From: Dichetophora obliterata
Lineage: Eukaryota; Arthropoda; Insecta; Diptera; Sciomyzidae
Assembly (NCBI GenBank): GCA_963920525.1
Contig: OY986436.1
Location: 89,968,470 to 90,032,469, forward strand
Direction: 5' to 3'
Length of the DNA stretch: 64,000 nt
This document shows positions 1 through 12,506 of the stretch, piece after piece (within the stretch, counting starts at the first letter, position 1; the number at the start of each line of letters is the position of its first letter). The position numbers and the translations under genes are program-made. Under the pieces are notes generated by a model. That model saw only the letters and a program-made list of their open reading frames with translations, did no database searches and was not told the origin of the DNA.

Positions 1-1490
1 CGAATATGAATGTAAACACAAAACTCAAAAACTTAGCTTCCACAGCTAATGAAAAAAAAAAATTTGTCAGAAACAAATTTTATTTTTCTTCTTTAATAGA
101 ATTAAGTGAAAAAATAAACAAAAATTACAAAAAACCTGACTTTAGAACGTCCTCAAATGTCCTAAAAAGTACAAGTTTACACAGAAATTAGTTTTAAATA
201 TTCAAACACACTGGATTAACTTAAAAATTTTCGCAGCTAAGTTAACAAACAATCTGTTTACAACGAGAGTTGGTTGAGAACATTTTGGGTACCATTATTA
301 GTAAATAATGACTTTATTAAGGCATAAATTTGTGTTTGCAGAAATAATACAATAATTTTAGTAAAAAAAATTATTATTGCAGTAATCATGTCTCAACCGT
401 GTCTTTTCTCTGCGTGTGCGTAATAGGTATAGTAACTTTGTTACTCAGCTTGTATCGCCGATAAAGAGGCGTGGAATTCGATTCGAATCACCTCGAGTCG
501 ATATATCAAGGTCCGTTAGTCTGCATATCCGTCTGCATATCCGTCTGCAATCAGGGTAACAGTCGTAATTTTAGAGTTATCGTAACAACATTCAATATAT
601 AAGTTTTTAATTCAAAAATAGAGATCAAATTAAAAAATGAGCCAAATCGGATAAAAACCACGCCTACTTCCCATCCAAAGTGGCTTTACCAAAACGGTAA
701 AATCTTTTTAAATTCCACAAAAAACTAATTTAATGACTTCAAATTTTGCACTTAAGCTTTAATATACAGTATCAAAATAATACATTTAAAACTTGGAATA
801 TACTAAAATACAGCTGTGGTGGTATTATTTTATCAAGTCGAAGGTAATTCAACAAAATCCAATTTTTTCCAATTCTTCTTTGCAGATTTTTTCGTAAGCT
901 CGTAAATATATTTTCGCTTAACAATTATTTTTCCTAAAAATTCGGGAAAATTTACATTCTTAAGGATGACATACTTAAAAATTATTTAAAAAAAATTTTA
1001 GTTTTTGGTGATTTATTTTTTCATATTTGTGAAGTAATATAATCACTCTTTCATAAAAAGACACAATAAATGCCCGAAAATTAGCGGAAACACAACAAAA
1101 CCACTTTTATATATTAAAAATAACAAAAAAGTACAAATTTTGAAGTATGGTACTTAAAAAAAACAGCTATTTGGGTCGGTTCCTCAAAATAATCCTTGGT
1201 TTATGCTATGATGATTCCCAAAACATTTGGAGTATGGTTTCAAATAACATTTAAAAATGGTCTGTTTTAAAAAATACTGGCTGGTGTAATAGTTGTAAAA
1301 CTGTCAGAAATTATAGGCAGGAAAAAATCTTAATCTGCATCAAAAAATTGTAAATGTTTGCAATCGGAGTAAAGATAATGCTGTTTTTCATGCATATTTT
1401 TGATATTTTTTTTTTATTTTGGTTCCATACAAATCTTTCAAAATTCAAATAACTGCATAGTTGTTATTTTTTTAGTTTCTTGCAATAGGC
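1..1490. other. Non-coding AT-rich DNA, no gene seen
   Basis: No open frame here looks like protein; the longest, at the extreme left, is low-complexity Lys/Asn-rich sequence. A short direct repeat (CATATCCGTCTG, tandem) lies near 527-550. A stretch near 655-700 containing CCACGCCTACTTCCCAT resembles one near 47660 (CACGCCTACCTCCCAT), which suggests a dispersed repeat. The stretch could be intron or upstream DNA of Pfas; no exon of its missing N-terminus was recognised. Confidence 0.5.
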
Positions 1491-1494
1491 TTGT

Positions 1495-2430
1495 GCTTAA
1501 CAGTTCCAGAGACGGAACGGACATTTAGTTCCTTTGCTTATTTGAACTGTATAGATTATTTGGACTGTCTGCTTGTTGCACTACAGAGGGAATTTGAAGC
1601 ATGTCCGCGGAACTATCTAGTTCCTTTGTTTATTTGAACTGCAGAAATATTTGAAGCATTTATTTGAATTGTGTGATTGTTGAACTGCGGAGAAAATGTG
1701 TAAAGGTCCATGTAGATTTTCAACACATCGCTCTGACTAGTCTTAAATCAATTGAACAGAATTTTTTGCTTTTTTTTTCTTTTTATTTCAATATTTTTAA
1801 ATTAAAGAAAAACATTTCTTTAGTTTATAAAAAATAGGTACTTCTATCATTAGCAAATAATTTCATTTAGTAAATAAAGTTCATGAAGTAAATTTATAAA
1901 GTTGCTGAAAAGCGAGCAAAAAAATTTCCAATCAGTTCCTCATAAGCTCGAAACTCATTTGCATCTTATAGTTCATCAGCTTTAAGCATGTTTGCGGAAC
2001 TATATAGTTCATCAGCTTTAAGCATGTTCAGGGAACTATATAGTTCCAGCAGTTCTCTTTATAAAAATGAAAGTAAAAGCGTTTTCAATGTCATTTCGTG
2101 ATTGTTCCGTTTCATATGTTTAAAGCAAAAATAAACAGCAATGCTGAACAAAGCACACAACTGGAATGACGATATATCATTTTTAATTTTATCTATCATT
2201 TCTTTCACTCGCTTTCACATGCATAATTGGATTACTTTGTCGTCGCTCAAACAATTCGCTGAGGTTATGAAAGTGCGAATGAGATGTCAGCTTATGTTGC
2301 TCAATTAAAAAAAATTTGTTGCAATCGGAACTGTTTGAACATGCTTAAATCGTACAGATGGAATGATTGGAACTATGTCCGAGAGTAAACATAGTTCCAT
2401 GAACTATGCAGGTCCGGAACGACCCAACTC
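1495..2430. repeat. Palindrome-rich repeat block
   Basis: The block repeatedly uses AGTTCC and its complement GGAACT. GGAACTATATAGTTCC at about 2032-2047 is a perfect 16-bp palindrome; GGAACTATCTAGTTCC at about 1609 is a near copy. A ~36-bp unit ending in GGAACTATATAGTTC is tandemly duplicated at about 1970-2047. Both ends carry GGAACG-type words. It looks like a degenerate non-autonomous element, but no clear ends or target duplication were found. Confidence 0.4.
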
Positions 2431-2461
2431 TATCTTGCAATATTTTTTCAGTAGGTGTTTA

Positions 2462-2827
2462 CCCAGCAGCGGATTTGCCAGTGGTTACCATAGAACTAAT
2501 ACAGAATAAATTACCAGGTAAGGAAGCATTACTTTTTTCAAAAAGTAATGCGTCTGCATATAGCAGAAGTAATTAACTCATACCTCATTACCTGTAATGT
2601 AGCATACAAGGAAAAGTAATGCAGTGATTTTTATAACTTAATACAAGTAGTATGTTACTCCATAACTTCTAGGTAATGCTGAAGGGAGGCGATCACTTAC
2701 CTCCTGTCTCATTCAATGTTAAATGTAAGGCCTTTTATGCATAGTAAGGTAATATAGTCGGAAGTAGTGGTCATTACAAGGTAATTGATGCTTCATATAT
2801 TCGGAATATATTCCATCCGCTACTGGG
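2462..2827. mobile_element. MITE with CCCAGYAGCGGAT inverted ends
   Basis: The left end reads CCCAGCAGCGGAT and the right end ATCCGCTACTGGG, an inverted repeat with one mismatch, flanked on both sides by TA (2460-2461 and 2828-2829). The 366-bp interior has no coding capacity but carries many GTAATG/CATTAC words in both orientations. TA flanks suggest a TA-targeting family; the superfamily is not recognised. Confidence 0.65.
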
Positions 2828-2829
2828 TA

Positions 2830-3652
2830 TTTTATAATTAATATTTTAGTTTGAATATACATCAGTTTAAGCAATTTTGACTAGAAATCAATGCAAGCAC
2901 TCAAAACCTTTTTAACGACATCTTGAAAGTGAGGATTGCATTATAAATAATGACGTTTCTTTGAATTTTAGAGAAAACAGTTTAAAAAATCAACAAAATG
3001 CACGAAAAACAGCATTATCTTATCAGAATGCAAATAATAAAAATTTTGTGATGCAGGTTGGAAGAAATTTTTCATTACTATTGTTTCTGACCAATTTAAC
3101 AAAAGATTACTTTTTAAGAATTGAACTTTTGGCCAGCTTTTTTGATCAAATACTCCTTACTGCTCTGTCGCAAATTTTATAACAACGCTTACCACTCGAC
3201 TACGGACTTCATTAGTAAATTTGGCGCAACAATTGATTGACATACAAAAAAGTTTGCTTCCCTTTTAAAACCAAATAAAATTCATGAAATAAAGTGCGAC
3301 AAGATCGAAAGAACGTCAAACAAGTACAAAACCACCTTTGATTTGTTGAACAACAACCCAATTAGATTTTAATTCTCTCCTAGAATATAAAATAAAATGC
3401 TTGCAAAGAAGTGCCACAATATCAAAAGAACTTCAGATAAGTAAAAAACTGGTTTTGATTTGTTGTACAACAACCGGCAGTGATCTAGTTATCGTAACAA
3501 AAATTCTATAAATTTGCATAAATTCTTGCAATTCAGAAAATGCTTATGTGTTGCAATCGAGGTTTGAAAATGAATCTCTTTTTCAAGCTTCAAGAAATTG
3601 CTGCCGGTTTTTGGTGCAAAGATGAACATTGCAACGAACCCTTTTTCGTCCG
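2830..3652. other. Non-coding DNA, no gene seen
   Basis: No coding signature on either strand. Near 3320-3360 and 3430-3475 there is a diverged internal repetition (AAGTACAAAACC / AAGTAAAAAACTGG followed by TTTGATTTGTTG and ACAACAACC). A 73-codon open frame at 2961-3182 has no recognisable similarity and is treated as chance. Confidence 0.4.
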
Positions 3653-3662
3653 TTACTAGTTT

Positions 3663-4006
3663 GTGGCGACCGTAGCCTAGTGGGTAGAGTGCGTGGCGCT
3701 TAAGCTAAAGAACCACGGTAGCCCGGGTTTAATTCCAGCTCAGACAGAAATTTTTTTCAATTGAACTAATTTTTCTGTTCGGTCGTCACCGCTCAGCAGA
3801 CAATGGCAAACCTCAGAGAGTAAAAATTGCCATGTAAAGCTTCTTGAGAACATAAGCCGTTCGGAGTCGGCATAAAACACGTAGGTCCAGTTCTCGGTCA
3901 TTTATGATCAAACATTTTTATAACACGCACAACACAATTGATCAATAGAAGCTAGGTCAGAGTCCTTCCAAGGGCTGAAATGGCCTGTTTATTTATTTAT
4001 TTTATT
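3663..4006 (+). mobile_element. tRNA-derived SINE
   Basis: A 344-bp element is bounded by the perfect 10-bp direct repeat TTACTAGTTT (3653-3662 and 4007-4016). The head looks like tRNA: an A box TAGCCTAGTGG at about 3673 and a B box GGTTTAATTCC at about 3726, i.e. an internal Pol III promoter. The body contains GCCGTTCGGAGTCGGC, a motif I recall from several arthropod SINEs. The tail is TTTATTTATTTATTTTA. The tRNA-like part is not a functional tRNA gene because it continues into a non-tRNA body. Confidence 0.85.
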
Positions 4007-4226
4007 TTACTAGTTTTCTGAGGTGAGCTCAGTGAGTAATTCAAGGGTTCTTACAAAACAATTTATCTCCTAACGATTTCAATATTTAAATGAGAAAGCC
4101 GGAGTTTTTAGTTTTCAACTGTAATAAAAATCTGTTTTTATTGTTACTTCCATTAGTATTTTCTTATATTAGTTTAAAAATTATTAACTTAATTATACTG
4201 TAACATATATATATATATATATATAT

Positions 4227-4532
4227 TAGGGCGGGTCAAATTCTGGCTCAGCGAAATTCGTAAAATACATGTAATTTCAAGACTTTTTCTCCACTACAGC
4301 ATATACAAATTCTGAAAAAAAGCTGTGCGGACTTTCGTAAATAGATTCATACACATACATTCATACATTCATATTTTATAATTGAGAACAAAATCTATTT
4401 ACGAAAGTCCGCACAGCTTTTTTTCAGAATTTGTATATGCTGTAGTGGAGAAAAAGTCTTGAAATTACATGTATTTTACGAATTTCGCTGAGCCAGACCA
4501 CCAAAAAATTCGTCCATACAAATTGACCCGCC

Positions 4533-4535
<3 letters not shown>
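4227..4535. mobile_element. 309-bp foldback MITE, copy 1
   Basis: The element begins TAGGGCGGGTCAAATT and ends AATTTGTATGG-like sequence then TTGACCCGCCCTA. The arms contain a >100-bp internal palindrome around a short AT-rich loop with CATACATTCATA words. A second copy of exactly 309 bp lies at 41215-41523 and differs at very few bases. This copy sits in a TA microsatellite, so its target duplication cannot be read. Its tips match those of the 3.7-kb transposon that follows, which suggests that transposon family mobilises it. Confidence 0.85.
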
Positions 4536-4582
<47 letters not shown>

Positions 4583-4596
4583 ACATATATATATAT

Positions 4597-7500
4597 TAGG
4601 GCGGGCCAAATTTTTTGTCGATTAAAGCCACCCCCTGGGATGATTCTATAGACAATTCTAAGCAACTTTGGTGAAGAAACCATAGGTCTATCTCGATTTT
4701 CGAGTCTCCCACTTTTCAAAAAATGATTTTTCCCCTATAACATCATTGATTCAAAATTCGATTTTTTATTCATCGTTATATTATCTTTTTTATGTGTATA
4801 TGGGGGGTTTTTGGGGTCGAGAAATTCATTTCTGATCTTTATTTTTACCTATGACCACCGCCAGAGGGCGTTTCATGCATATTTTAACTATTTTTCGTCT
4901 ATTTTCTGAGAAAAATTTAAATTTTTTTCGGTAATATTGATCTTTATTTTATTTTTTGTCAACAGAAATTTAACCTAAAAACTAAGAACATGTGCAAAAA
5001 AAACAAAAAAATTAATTTAGTGGAAGAAAAGCGAAATAAGTTATTTTTGAAAGTCTTTCTTGCTTTCCAGTCTGGGGTATTTTGCACGGCTTTCTGATGT
5101 AACTGCCATAACACTGTGTCGATTTTTTTGTAAAACACGTTTAGAAACGCTAGCCAGCAACTGAACATGTCTTTCCGTTGCTTGTATGTGTACCGGAATT
5201 CTTGGATCAGGCAATGGTGGATCATCGTATTCTATATATTGTTCCAAATGATCATACGGAATGGTATGCGTAAACGGTGGTTCGAATAAGACATCATCTT
5301 TATTTAAATCAATCAAATTCGTATAATCTGTACAATTGAAGTTTATCAAAGGTTTTTGATAAACTCTAAGATGTGCCGGGTCGTACAGATTTCTTCGGTA
5401 GTGTAAAATTTTCTTGATTGCGATGTTTCGTGTCTCTTTTTTATCATCAAATAACATCGCTAACAGAATATTTTCGGAATGTGCGTAATATGAATTGTCT
5501 TTAATGACATTATTCACAACTTGGAGTAGATTTGTATCCAAATATTGTGTCCAACGAATGAATTTGTGAAATAATACACTACCGAAGACCACCGAATTAT
5601 AGTACTTGATGTTGAAGTGCATCGGCACATACACTTTCATTATGTATGTTGCCAGAATTTTCAAATTCCTTGATGGATTTTCAGTTGACACATACAACCG
5701 CAACAATCTATTCGCCTTGGTGAGCCAACGTGAATGTGCTATTGGTCCTGGTTTAATGTGAGACAAATCCGCAGGAACAACACCATTCGAAATTGCATTG
5801 GCCATTTTGTATAGGTACTTTGAATCGGTGGATAATTCAAATGGATCTAAATCAGGTGGCATGTTCTCTAGCACGATTATCTCGAATTCATCTATAAGCT
5901 GAAAAAAAAAAGAAATTAGATGAATTAAATGCAATTTTACCATTTAATAATGGAAAAAATCGATGTGAAAAATGATACATACCAGAAGATTTTCACACGT
6001 TTCAATTTGTTTGCCCAACGTTCCGGTTGTTGTTCGTGGTCCAGTGGTCGATGATTTGTCCAAAGAGTTAAACAAATGACGAAATGGCAGCTCGTTGAAG
6101 TGCATAAGGCATACAAACCAATGCAGCGGTCTATTTAAATGCAATTCAAATCGACGCAAAATCCCATTTCTTACGCCAGTATTTGTTGACTCACCATCAC
6201 AGCATATGCCGATTAATGCATCGAGACGAAGAATCCATTCAATGTCATCAATTTGTGTTCAGCATCTTCATTTTCGACTTTTGTGTAGCCTATCAATCGA
6301 GAATTTGGTTCCTTCAAAACAACTAGATGTGGTTCTTTCACCATCCTTGGATGCAACTTCTCATCGATTTTTTCCATTGTTAAAGCATCATTTTTTTGGC
6401 CGTCGAATGAAAATGCTATCAAATTGGATGCATCATACTGCTTACGAAGCAATTCTTCTCTGCATTTGGCTTTTTCTCGACGCACTTTATTTTTATCCAT
6501 GATGATAGGATTTCCATGTGCATCTTTTACGTCAATGTCTTGCATAAGGGATGTTGCGAGTGCTGCTGCTATTCTATCTGACACACCAAATCGATCACAC
6601 ATCGCAGCGAAGTTCGAAGCATCGTATCTGGGAGTATACGGTCCTCGTATCAGTGGCGGAACATCTTGTGGATTTGAACTTGGCTCATCTGCATCAGTAC
6701 TTGGTTCATATGCTAAATGGGTCTCTTCAACGCTTGTTGGTATTATTGTTGACGTTGGTGCTGGCTCTTCAACTTCTGGCACGAATTCCGGTATCGTCAA
6801 TCTTCTGACATTATTTTGATCTCGCATAAACTCTTTCAAATGATCTGGAATCAATCCACATGAGCATAATGCTGCCTTCAAGTCACATTGACATTTGCCG
6901 ATGTAAAATAACTCTTTTGTAGATTGCACGAACGTTCTGAATGTGGCGATTTTTGGATGTTTAGTTTCGATTTGATACTTGTCAATCAATGTACCTAATT
7001 TTCTACCAACACTTTTTTTTGTTATAATTTCAACATTAAGTTGACTCCAAATTTCAATCAATTTGTCTGTTACGTGCGGTACGAATGTTTTATACGAAAA
7101 CATTTTGTTTTCGAGTTTAGCACGTTCGGCCGAGAAAAAAAAACATCTTAAAATATCCTGTTTCGTTGGCAGATTGAGTCCACTCAAATCACAAGATGCA
7201 CCAAAAACAGCAACATCGTGCGAAGGCAAATGCTTCAAATGAGTTTCGTTACTTATTGATGTTGTTGCGGTTTGCGATGTAGACGGCAATGCATTTAGAT
7301 CCATTGCATACATAAGACTTAAAAAATAACTGAAATTAGTATATTTTAAAACATTTGGTTCGTATATATTTTTTCCACCTGCAAATTGGTAAAAACGCAA
7401 TGGTAAAAATGATGAGAACTTTATTTATATTAGTTACGTTTCTTGTTAGAACGTATTAGTTTTTACACACTATGTGGGTGTTACTGGTGTTGCCTGGTTT

Positions 7501-8305
7501 ATCCTGGGTGCGTTGGTAGTCGGTGGGGATGATGTTGCTGCTGGTGGCGGAGCCTTGTGTCGTTAATTGCTGCGGCTGTCTGGTGATGTTCCGTCTGGTG
7601 GTGCTGTTGGTATGCCGGGTAATGCACTCTGGAGTATGCGAAAAAACTGACGCGTTTAAACAATTATAAATACGAACACAATTTCTGTACTTAATTTACT
7701 TTAATTTTATTTTTTTAAAACCAACTTAATTCCATACGCAAAAAAACGAACCAACGCGGTTAAAGGAATGCGAGAGAAAAGCCAAAACGGGAGAAAAATC
7801 ACTAAACATATGACAGCAAGTGTCAAAAGGCCGCACTGAACATCAACAACACAAACCCATCGCCGACCGTCAGTACACATCAATGCAGCTTGCGGTGGGC
7901 GACGAGTTTGTTCAGTGCGGATATAAACAATTGACTTACTTAAAATTAAGAACAATAAATGTCAGAGATAAAAAGTCCGCAAAGCAGCAGAAATAATTTT
8001 GGTTAAAATAGGCATGAAACGCCCTCTGGCGGTGGTCATAGGTAAAAATAAAGATCAGAAATGAATTTCTCGACCCCAAAAACCCCCCATATACACATAA
8101 AAAAGATAATATAACGATGAAGAAAAAATCGAATTTTGAATCAATGATGTTATAGGGGAAAAATCATTTTTTGAAAAGTGGGAGACTCGAAAATCGAGAT
8201 AGACCTATGGTTCCTTCACCAAAGTTGCTTAGAATTGTCCATAGAATCATCCCAGGGGGTGGCTTTAATCGAATTTTTCGGCTCCATACAAATTGGCCCG
8301 GCCTA
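4597..8305 (-). mobile_element. 3.7-kb DNA transposon with ~300-bp inverted repeats, unassigned superfamily
   Basis: The left arm (4597 to about 4893) starts TAGGGCGGGCCAA and the right arm (about 8008-8305) is its inverted copy, ending TTGGCCCGGCCTA. The arms match closely over about 295 bp apart from a short indel near the tip. The interior encodes a transposase on the minus strand. The related 309-bp MITE elsewhere has an 8-bp duplication, which would fit hAT, P, Merlin or Zisupton-like families, but the transposase is not a typical hAT protein. Both ends lie in TA repeats, so no target duplication is readable here. Confidence 0.8.
5041..7304 (-). pseudogene. DDE-like transposase of the 3.7-kb transposon, frameshifted
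   Basis: The frame starts at the ATG at 7304 and runs to a frameshift near 6240. It continues in another frame to a donor at 5983, then resumes after an acceptor at 5898 and stops at 5041. The total is about 725 codons. Visible motifs are a FDGQKND segment (a candidate first catalytic Asp), a CDGESTNTG segment straight after the frameshift (candidate second Asp), a conserved LHW-VC-x2-H-x-NELP segment and a late ARWLT-like segment (HSRWLTKANRLLRLYVS). These motifs recur in uncharacterised insect transposon proteins, as I recall. I cannot name the superfamily. A Thr/Pro-rich stretch lies upstream near 7440-7640. The single frameshift makes this copy inactive unless it is a sequencing error. 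Confidence 0.65.
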
Positions 8306-8314
8306 ATATATATA

Positions 8315-8585
8315 TGTCGCAGAGTGTGTATTTAACTACGGAACGTCAAGCATTCGTAAAGTGTTTGGATGTGATCATAGGTTGCACGTTGGCTTAAATC
8401 AAATTAAAAAATATTGAATAACATTTGAAGCAAAGATAATTTTTGGAAATGAGAATAAAAATCAGATACGAATAGAACGTGCTACCTATAACTACATCGC
8501 GTTCCAGAAAATTTATAATTTAAATAAAATAAGATGGACGCTTCAAATAATCTAGAAGCTTCGCAAGATGTCGACGCTTCGTTAT
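8315..8585 (+). repeat. Terminal direct repeat of gypsy A, left copy
   Basis: 271 bp, nearly identical to 12996-13266 (one difference seen, A/G near 8420). It contains TGTCGCAGAGTGTG at its left edge, two AATAAA-type words, and the ATG plus first 17 or so codons of gag. Confidence 0.85.
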
Positions 8586-11500
8586 CAGAAGTGGGATCTT
8601 TGTGCCCTGGCCTACAACAGCAGAAGGACGATACTGAAAGAAAATGGAGACTACTTTTAGAGCAACAGAACAGGAACTTTTTGGCGTTGTTGCAAGCTGT
8701 TAAAGCGCCAATCTCTAGAAGAAATGTGCAACTTCCTGATTTTGATCCTGATTTTGATCCACTGATAAAAACCGTGGATATGTGCATGGCTGATCAGCCT
8801 TTAGAAGGCGAATGAGATTTGATTGCCCAGAGACAGCCGCCGCATTCTTAATTAATCTGTTCAACAGCAAACCAAAGGATGGTGAAAGCCTAGCTTCATA
8901 TTCAGCAACATTAATGACATCAATTATGTCAAAATGGAAAAATTTAACAATTGAAAAAATAGCAGCTTCAACTGTTTTGGCGCATATTGCCCAATTTGAT
9001 CCGCAGGTGCAAAGACTTTCATTTACAACCGATATTGGAACTAGAGTACAACTTCAGCAAGAACTGAAATCAATGTCGTTTTTGAAAAGAAAGCTGTTCA
9101 GTAATTTCCATGAGCGTGATGAATTTGATGTAAAACGGCAAAAATTGGTTGTCAAATGTTTCAGTTGTGGCAAAATTGGCCACAAATCAGCAGTATGCAG
9201 GCAGCAAAAGGATAACCAAAGGACGGAAATGAGACCTAGTACTTCGCATGGTGGATTGGCAAAAAAAGGTTTAGCAGATCAAACATTATCAACGGTGACT
9301 TGCTTCAAGTGTCGCGGTGCTGGACATTTTGCTTCACGCTGCCCAAAATTGACTGACAATGGGAATTCTGCTGGAAACATAGAGCGACGGGTGGATGTAT
9401 GCATGGTTGAGGCACCGTCAGGTATTTTGCGAAGGTCAGGTGAGCAGTTTTTGTTTTATTATGACTCGGGGGCGGAATGCTCACTTATCAAAGAATCTGT
9501 AGGTCATAACTTTGGTGGCAAGCGTTTTGACTGTGTAGTGACTTTGACAGGCATTGGACAAACCAGTGTAATAAGCACACTGCAAATTTTGGCAACGGTT
9601 GAAATAGATGAACTTAATGTAGAAATACTTTTTCATGTGTTGCCTGATTATTGTTTACGCTATAGTATAATGCTAGGTCGTGAAATTTTAAATCAAGGTA
9701 TATCAGTGCAAATGACTGTAGACCATCTAAAATTTAAAAGGGTGGAACACGTGATAGTCAATATATGTGATAGGAAGGCTATTGACGTCAATTTCGACAG
9801 TATTGATACTGATATTCCTGAAAACTATAAGCCACAGTTACTTTCCATTTTAAATCAGTTCAAATGTTATTTTACTAACGGAACTCCGAATTGCCTTGCA
9901 AATGTTGAGTCAATTCAAATAAAACTTAAAGATTCGAACAAAACAGTTTTCCGGCGCCCTTATAGATTGAGTCCTGTTGAACGAGGCATAGTTCGCGGTA
10001 AAATTAATGAGCTACTTGCTGCAGGTGTGATTCGTCCTAGTACTTCACCTTTTGCTAGCCCCATATTACTAGTTAAAAAGAAAGATGGCACGGATCGAAT
10101 GTGCGTAGATTATCGTGAGCTGAACGATAACACGATTCCTGATAGATTTCCCTTGCCTTTGATATCGGACCAAATAAATAGACTTAATGGGTGTTATTAT
10201 TTTACTACACTTGACATGGCAAGTGGCTACCACCAACTACCTGTCCATCCTGATTCAATAGAGAAAACAGCGTTTGTAACTCCGGAGGGCCATTATGAAT
10301 ATCTTTCAATGCCTTTTGGGTTGCGAAATGCACCTGCCGTGTTCCAACGTGCTGTTATTAAGGCTCTTGGTGAACTTGCTAATACCTATGCTGTAGTTTA
10401 TATGGATGATATTCTGGTTGTAGGCACAGATAGAGTTGATGAAAGTTTGGAAAGAGTTCGGGTTGTGTTAAGTACTCTTGTAAAAGCTGGTTTTTCCTTT
10501 AATATAAAAAAATGTTTTTTTTTAAAGAAGAAAGTTGAATATCTTTGATTTGAAGTAAGTTGTGGCGAGGTTAGGCCCAATCCAAGAAAAATAGAGGCAT
10601 TGGTGGCATTACCTCCTCCAAAAACAGTTACTCAGTTGCGTCAGTTTATTGGGTTAGCGTCATACTTTCGGCAGTTTGTGCCTAAGTTTTCACAAACAAT
10701 GGCTCCTCTTTATGCATTGACAAGTTCTTCGAAAAGTTGCCTAGATTGGAAACCTTTACATGAAGATGTTAGGCAGAAAATAATTTCTGTTCTTACAAAT
10801 GAACCTGTTTTGACCATATTCAATTCAGATAAACCCATTGAATTGCATACGGATGCAAGTGCTATAGGATATGGTGCAATATTATTTCAAGCATGTGATA
10901 AGAACTTGCAGGTAATTGCATATTATAGCAAACGCACGTCCATTGCTGAATCAAAATATCATTCTTACGAATTAGAGACTCTTGCGGTAGTTAATTCGAT
11001 TAAGCATTTTAGGCACTATTTGTATGGAATTAAATTTACTGTAGTAACAGACTGCAACTCCTTAAAATCAGCGCGTACAAAATTGGATTTGACACCTCGT
11101 GTCCACAGATGGTGGGCATTCCTTCAGTCTTTTGATTTTGATATTGTTCACAGACACGGTGTTCGCATGTGTCATGCTGATTTCTTCTCCAGAAACCCAA
11201 TGCCAGTAAATCCTACCCCTAATATTACTAAAGTTGAGCAAAAAGAAGTTAATATCTTGGATATATCTAACAATTGGTTGATAGCTGAGCAACAGCGTGA
11301 TCCAGAAGTTTCCAAGATTATAACTGATTTAAATCAACGACGGCTTAGTTCTGATGTAGCCAAAACTTATGAGATTCGATCAAACATATTGCATCGCAAA
11401 GTGCAACGAAATTGTAGAACTCGGTGCTTACCAATTCTTCCTCGAGCTTTTCGATGGTCTCTTATAAATTCTGCTCATGAATCTTTAATGCATCTTGGAT

Positions 11501-12506
11501 GGGAGAAAACTTTAGAAAAGATTTATGATTTTTATTGGTTTGAAAAATGTCCAGGTATGTTAGAAAATTCGTGGAAAACTGCATTACATGTAAAGTTACA
11601 AAATCTAAGACTGGTAAAATTCAAGCGGAACTTCACTCTATTCCAAAGATTGCAATTCCATGGCATACTTTACATATCGATGCAACAGGTAAGCTAAGTG
11701 GTAAGAACGACCAAAAAGAATATGTTTTTGTGCTTATTGATGCTTTTACAAAGTTTGTGCTACTACACCACACCATGCAAATTGATACAGCAAGCAGCAT
11801 CACAGCTTTAAAATTGGCTGTGTCATTGTTTGGTGCACCTAAGCGTATTATCGCTGATCAAGGACGATGTTTCACAAGTCTGGAGTTTCGTGAATTTTGT
11901 CGCTCTTGTAATATCGACCTTCACTTAATTGCAACTGGAAGTTCTCGTGCCAATGGTCAGGTGGAGCGAGTAATGAGTGTACTCAAAAATATGCTTACTG
12001 CTGTAGAAACTAATAAGGATCGTTCATGGCAGGATGCGTTACCCGATGTTCAATTGGCATTGAATTGCACTATTAACCGTGTTACTAAATTTTCCCCTCT
12101 TGAGCTAGTTATTGGCAAGGTTGCCAGACCTATAGATTTAATGTTTTTAGGTGACACAGAACCAGAAGTTGACATTAATCAAATACGCCAACAAACTGTG
12201 GATAATATAAAAAAAAATGCGATTTATGATAAGAGTAGGTTTGACCAAACAAAGGCTTAATTAAAGAGATTTAAAATAGGAGATTTTGTTTTAATGCAGA
12301 ATGACGAACGTAATCAAAGTAAATTAGATCCAAAATTTAAAGGCCCATTTAAAATTTTGAATGTTTTAGATAATGATAGATATGAATTGGCAGCTTTGGA
12401 CTCCAAGCGAACTTACAAGTACTCACATGATCGTTTGCGCAAAGTACCTGAAGATGGACTCTATGAATGTGATGAGAGTGTTGATATATCTAATGCAGAT
12501 ATATAG
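8534..12506 (+). pseudogene. Gypsy A gag-pol, broken in at least four places
   Basis: Gag starts at 8534. The frame breaks at 8812-8815 (stop and next ATG overlap), where part of mid-gag appears deleted. Two CCHC knuckles (CFSCGKIGHKSAVC and CFKCRGAGHFASRC) follow near 9160 and 9300, then protease (DSGAE, near 9462), reverse transcriptase (YMDDILV, near 10400), RNase H (HTDAS, near 10850) and integrase. The breaks downstream are an in-frame TGA at about 10546-10548, a one-base frameshift near 11545 at the start of the integrase zinc region, and an in-frame TAA at 12258-12260. The last segment ends at 12506. Integrase Asp and Glu positions remain recognisable. With four lesions the copy cannot make a full polyprotein. 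Confidence 0.85.

Noticed and set aside
3663..3745. A functional tRNA gene
   Set aside because: A and B boxes are present, but the acceptor stem does not close, the sequence runs into a SINE body, and a 10-bp duplication flanks the whole 344-bp unit.
4424..4719. Tyr/Ile-rich open frames over the TA repeat
   Set aside because: They are translations of TA microsatellite and MITE sequence on both strands.
8315..8585. Ordinary 5' LTR of gypsy A
   Set aside because: The repeat extends into gag coding sequence, lacks TG...CA ends and no primer-binding site follows it.
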